From positions 1-5,354 of the forward strand of contig JAGWGS010000096.1 of NCBI GenBank assembly GCA_028867235.1: a stretch of DNA of 5,354 bases, read 5' to 3'. Shown piece after piece: positions 4,458 to 5,354 of this stretch; positions within the stretch are counted from its first letter, which is position 1; every line of letters starts with the position of its first letter. Under the pieces are notes generated by a model. That model was not told the DNA's origin and did not search any database. It saw only the letters and a list, made by a program, of their open reading frames with translations. A program made the translations under genes and the position numbers. Source of the stretch: Nitrososphaerota archaeon. Its GTDB lineage: Archaea > Thermoproteota > Nitrososphaeria > Nitrososphaerales > Nitrosopumilaceae.

Positions 4458-5354
4458 TTAGTTGTTATTTTCATCAATTCCTTTTTTCGTATAATAACCA
4501 TGAGTATATTCAATTTTCCTAAGATGCAAATATTGTTGAATTAGTTTTTTTTGTATTTTTATTGGCAAAATAGCAAGTATGATGTCTCTTATTTTTCGTC
4601 TTAAACGTATTATAGGAGAATAGATGGAAGATTGTGATTTCTTTTTATATTTGCCAAGTGCATCAAGATACTGTTCTCTCATACACGGTTCTAATTGTGC
4701 TAGTATTTTATTTCTAATCTCAGATGCTGTCCTTGCCAAAAGTTCTCTATTGGCAGTGACTTGAGAACCATGTATTCTGTATTTTGATGTCAATTTTGGA
4801 ACAAAGTAAATTTCATAATTACATAGCAAACAACATCGTAAAAAATATTCATAGTCTTCAAGTGTTTTGATTTCCTCATCTAATAGTCCACATCTGTCTA
4901 AGGCAGATCGTGGGAGAAGAGCAGCTATTGGACTAATGAAATTATCATCAAGCAAGATTACATTTTTTTCGAAATTAGACAAGTTGTTATAATTTTGATT
5001 GGGCGTAGGATAAGGAAGAGAATTACCATACCTATCTACCATTTCGTATTTTGAATAAATTATTGTATTATCAGGATCTATTATTGATATCAGGTTAGTT
5101 GTTTCAGATGATTTTATAGATGGTAGGGTGGGTGCAATTAAGTTTTCAATAGCATCAACATAGAGCAAATCATCATCACCTAAAAATAATATCCATTTAC
5201 CACTACTTGCCTTCAAGCCATAATTTTCAGCGTTAGCTGTACCACCATTTTCTTTGGTAATTATTTTTATTCGATCCGAGTATTTTTCCAAAACTTGATT
5301 AGTGTTATCTGTAGATCCATCGTTTACAACAATTATCTCAATGTTTTTGTAAGT
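4458..5354 (-). CDS. Glycosyltransferase family 2 protein, N-terminus cut by the window edge
   Basis: The frame is open to the last base, so the start lies outside the window. About 298 residues are visible, and roughly the first 30 (the usual 'PVYN' strand) are missing. The fragment opens with TYKNIEIIVVNDGSTDN, the GT-A nucleotide-binding NDGSTD motif. It continues with KENGGTANAENYGLKASSGKW and FLGDDDLLY, the metal-binding DxD-type motif at 5169-5177. TLEDYEYFLRC carries the catalytic-base ED pair (4854-4859), followed by YRIHGSQVT. These order as in inverting family 2 transferases that add a sugar from a nucleotide donor to a growing glycan. The C-terminus is basic with an amphipathic stretch (RLRRKIRDIILAILPIKIQKKL), which could hold the enzyme to the inner face of the membrane. 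It probably belongs to a polysaccharide or protein-glycosylation cluster. Donor and acceptor cannot be told from sequence. A TTG at 5291 is not the real start. Confidence 0.9.
   Translation of the reverse strand, partial: TYKNIEIIVVNDGSTDNTNQVLEKYSDRIKIITKENGGTANAENYGLKASSGKWILFLGDDDLLYVDAIENLIAPTLPSIKSSETTNLISIIDPDNTIIYSKYEMVDRYGNSLPYPTPNQNYNNLSNFEKNVILLDDNFISPIAALLPRSALDRCGLLDEEIKTLEDYEYFLRCCLLCNYEIYFVPKLTSKYRIHGSQVTANRELLARTASEIRNKILAQLEPCMREQYLDALGKYKKKSQSSIYSPIIRLRRKIRDIILAILPIKIQKKLIQQYLHLRKIEYTHGYYTKKGIDENNN

Overview
The window looks like a piece of an ammonia-oxidising archaeal chromosome (Nitrososphaerota/Thaumarchaeota, Nitrosopumilales-like). The evidence is moderate-to-low GC, archaeal TATA-like boxes about 26-34 bases upstream of start codons with almost no Shine-Dalgarno sites (so many mRNAs are probably leaderless), tight gene packing, and small membrane and soluble proteins of a type familiar in this group. 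The assignment is inferred from style and protein content. There is no rRNA or other marker gene.

Left part (1-1837). A minus-strand reading frame with one hydrophobic segment runs off the left edge. It is separated by about 250 bases of non-coding DNA, which holds an inverted repeat and a long A-tract, from a plus-strand gene at 419-910. That gene encodes a small protein anchored by a membrane helix at each end. It converges on, and overlaps by 37 bp, a minus-strand gene at 874-1458 for a multi-helix membrane protein built from two copies of an Asp/His-bearing module. A divergent promoter region follows, then a 79-residue soluble protein (1598-1837) that resembles a PepSY-like fold.

Centre (1839-3554, minus strand). 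mtnA, methylthioribose-1-phosphate isomerase of methionine salvage, has a well-placed TATA box. It is followed 15 bases later by a gene fusing a MIP18/SufT-type (DUF59) iron-sulfur assembly domain to a PqqD-like domain. The two are probably cotranscribed. The fusion gene ends 1 bp from the end of the convergent 79-residue gene.

Right part (3632-5354, minus strand). This part is visibly more A/T-rich. It holds a glycosyltransferase family 2 gene, cut by the right edge, and downstream of it a short NDP-sugar dehydrogenase-like gene. The dehydrogenase keeps the NAD site and catalytic Cys but lacks the usual C-terminal domain. The pair looks like the end of a surface-polysaccharide or glycoprotein-glycan locus lying to the right.

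No tRNA, rRNA, CRISPR array, transposase or other mobile element was seen. The most notable items are the internally duplicated Asp/His membrane protein, the SufT-PqqD fusion, and the short sugar dehydrogenase with an apparent reciprocal Asn/Asp exchange in its active site.
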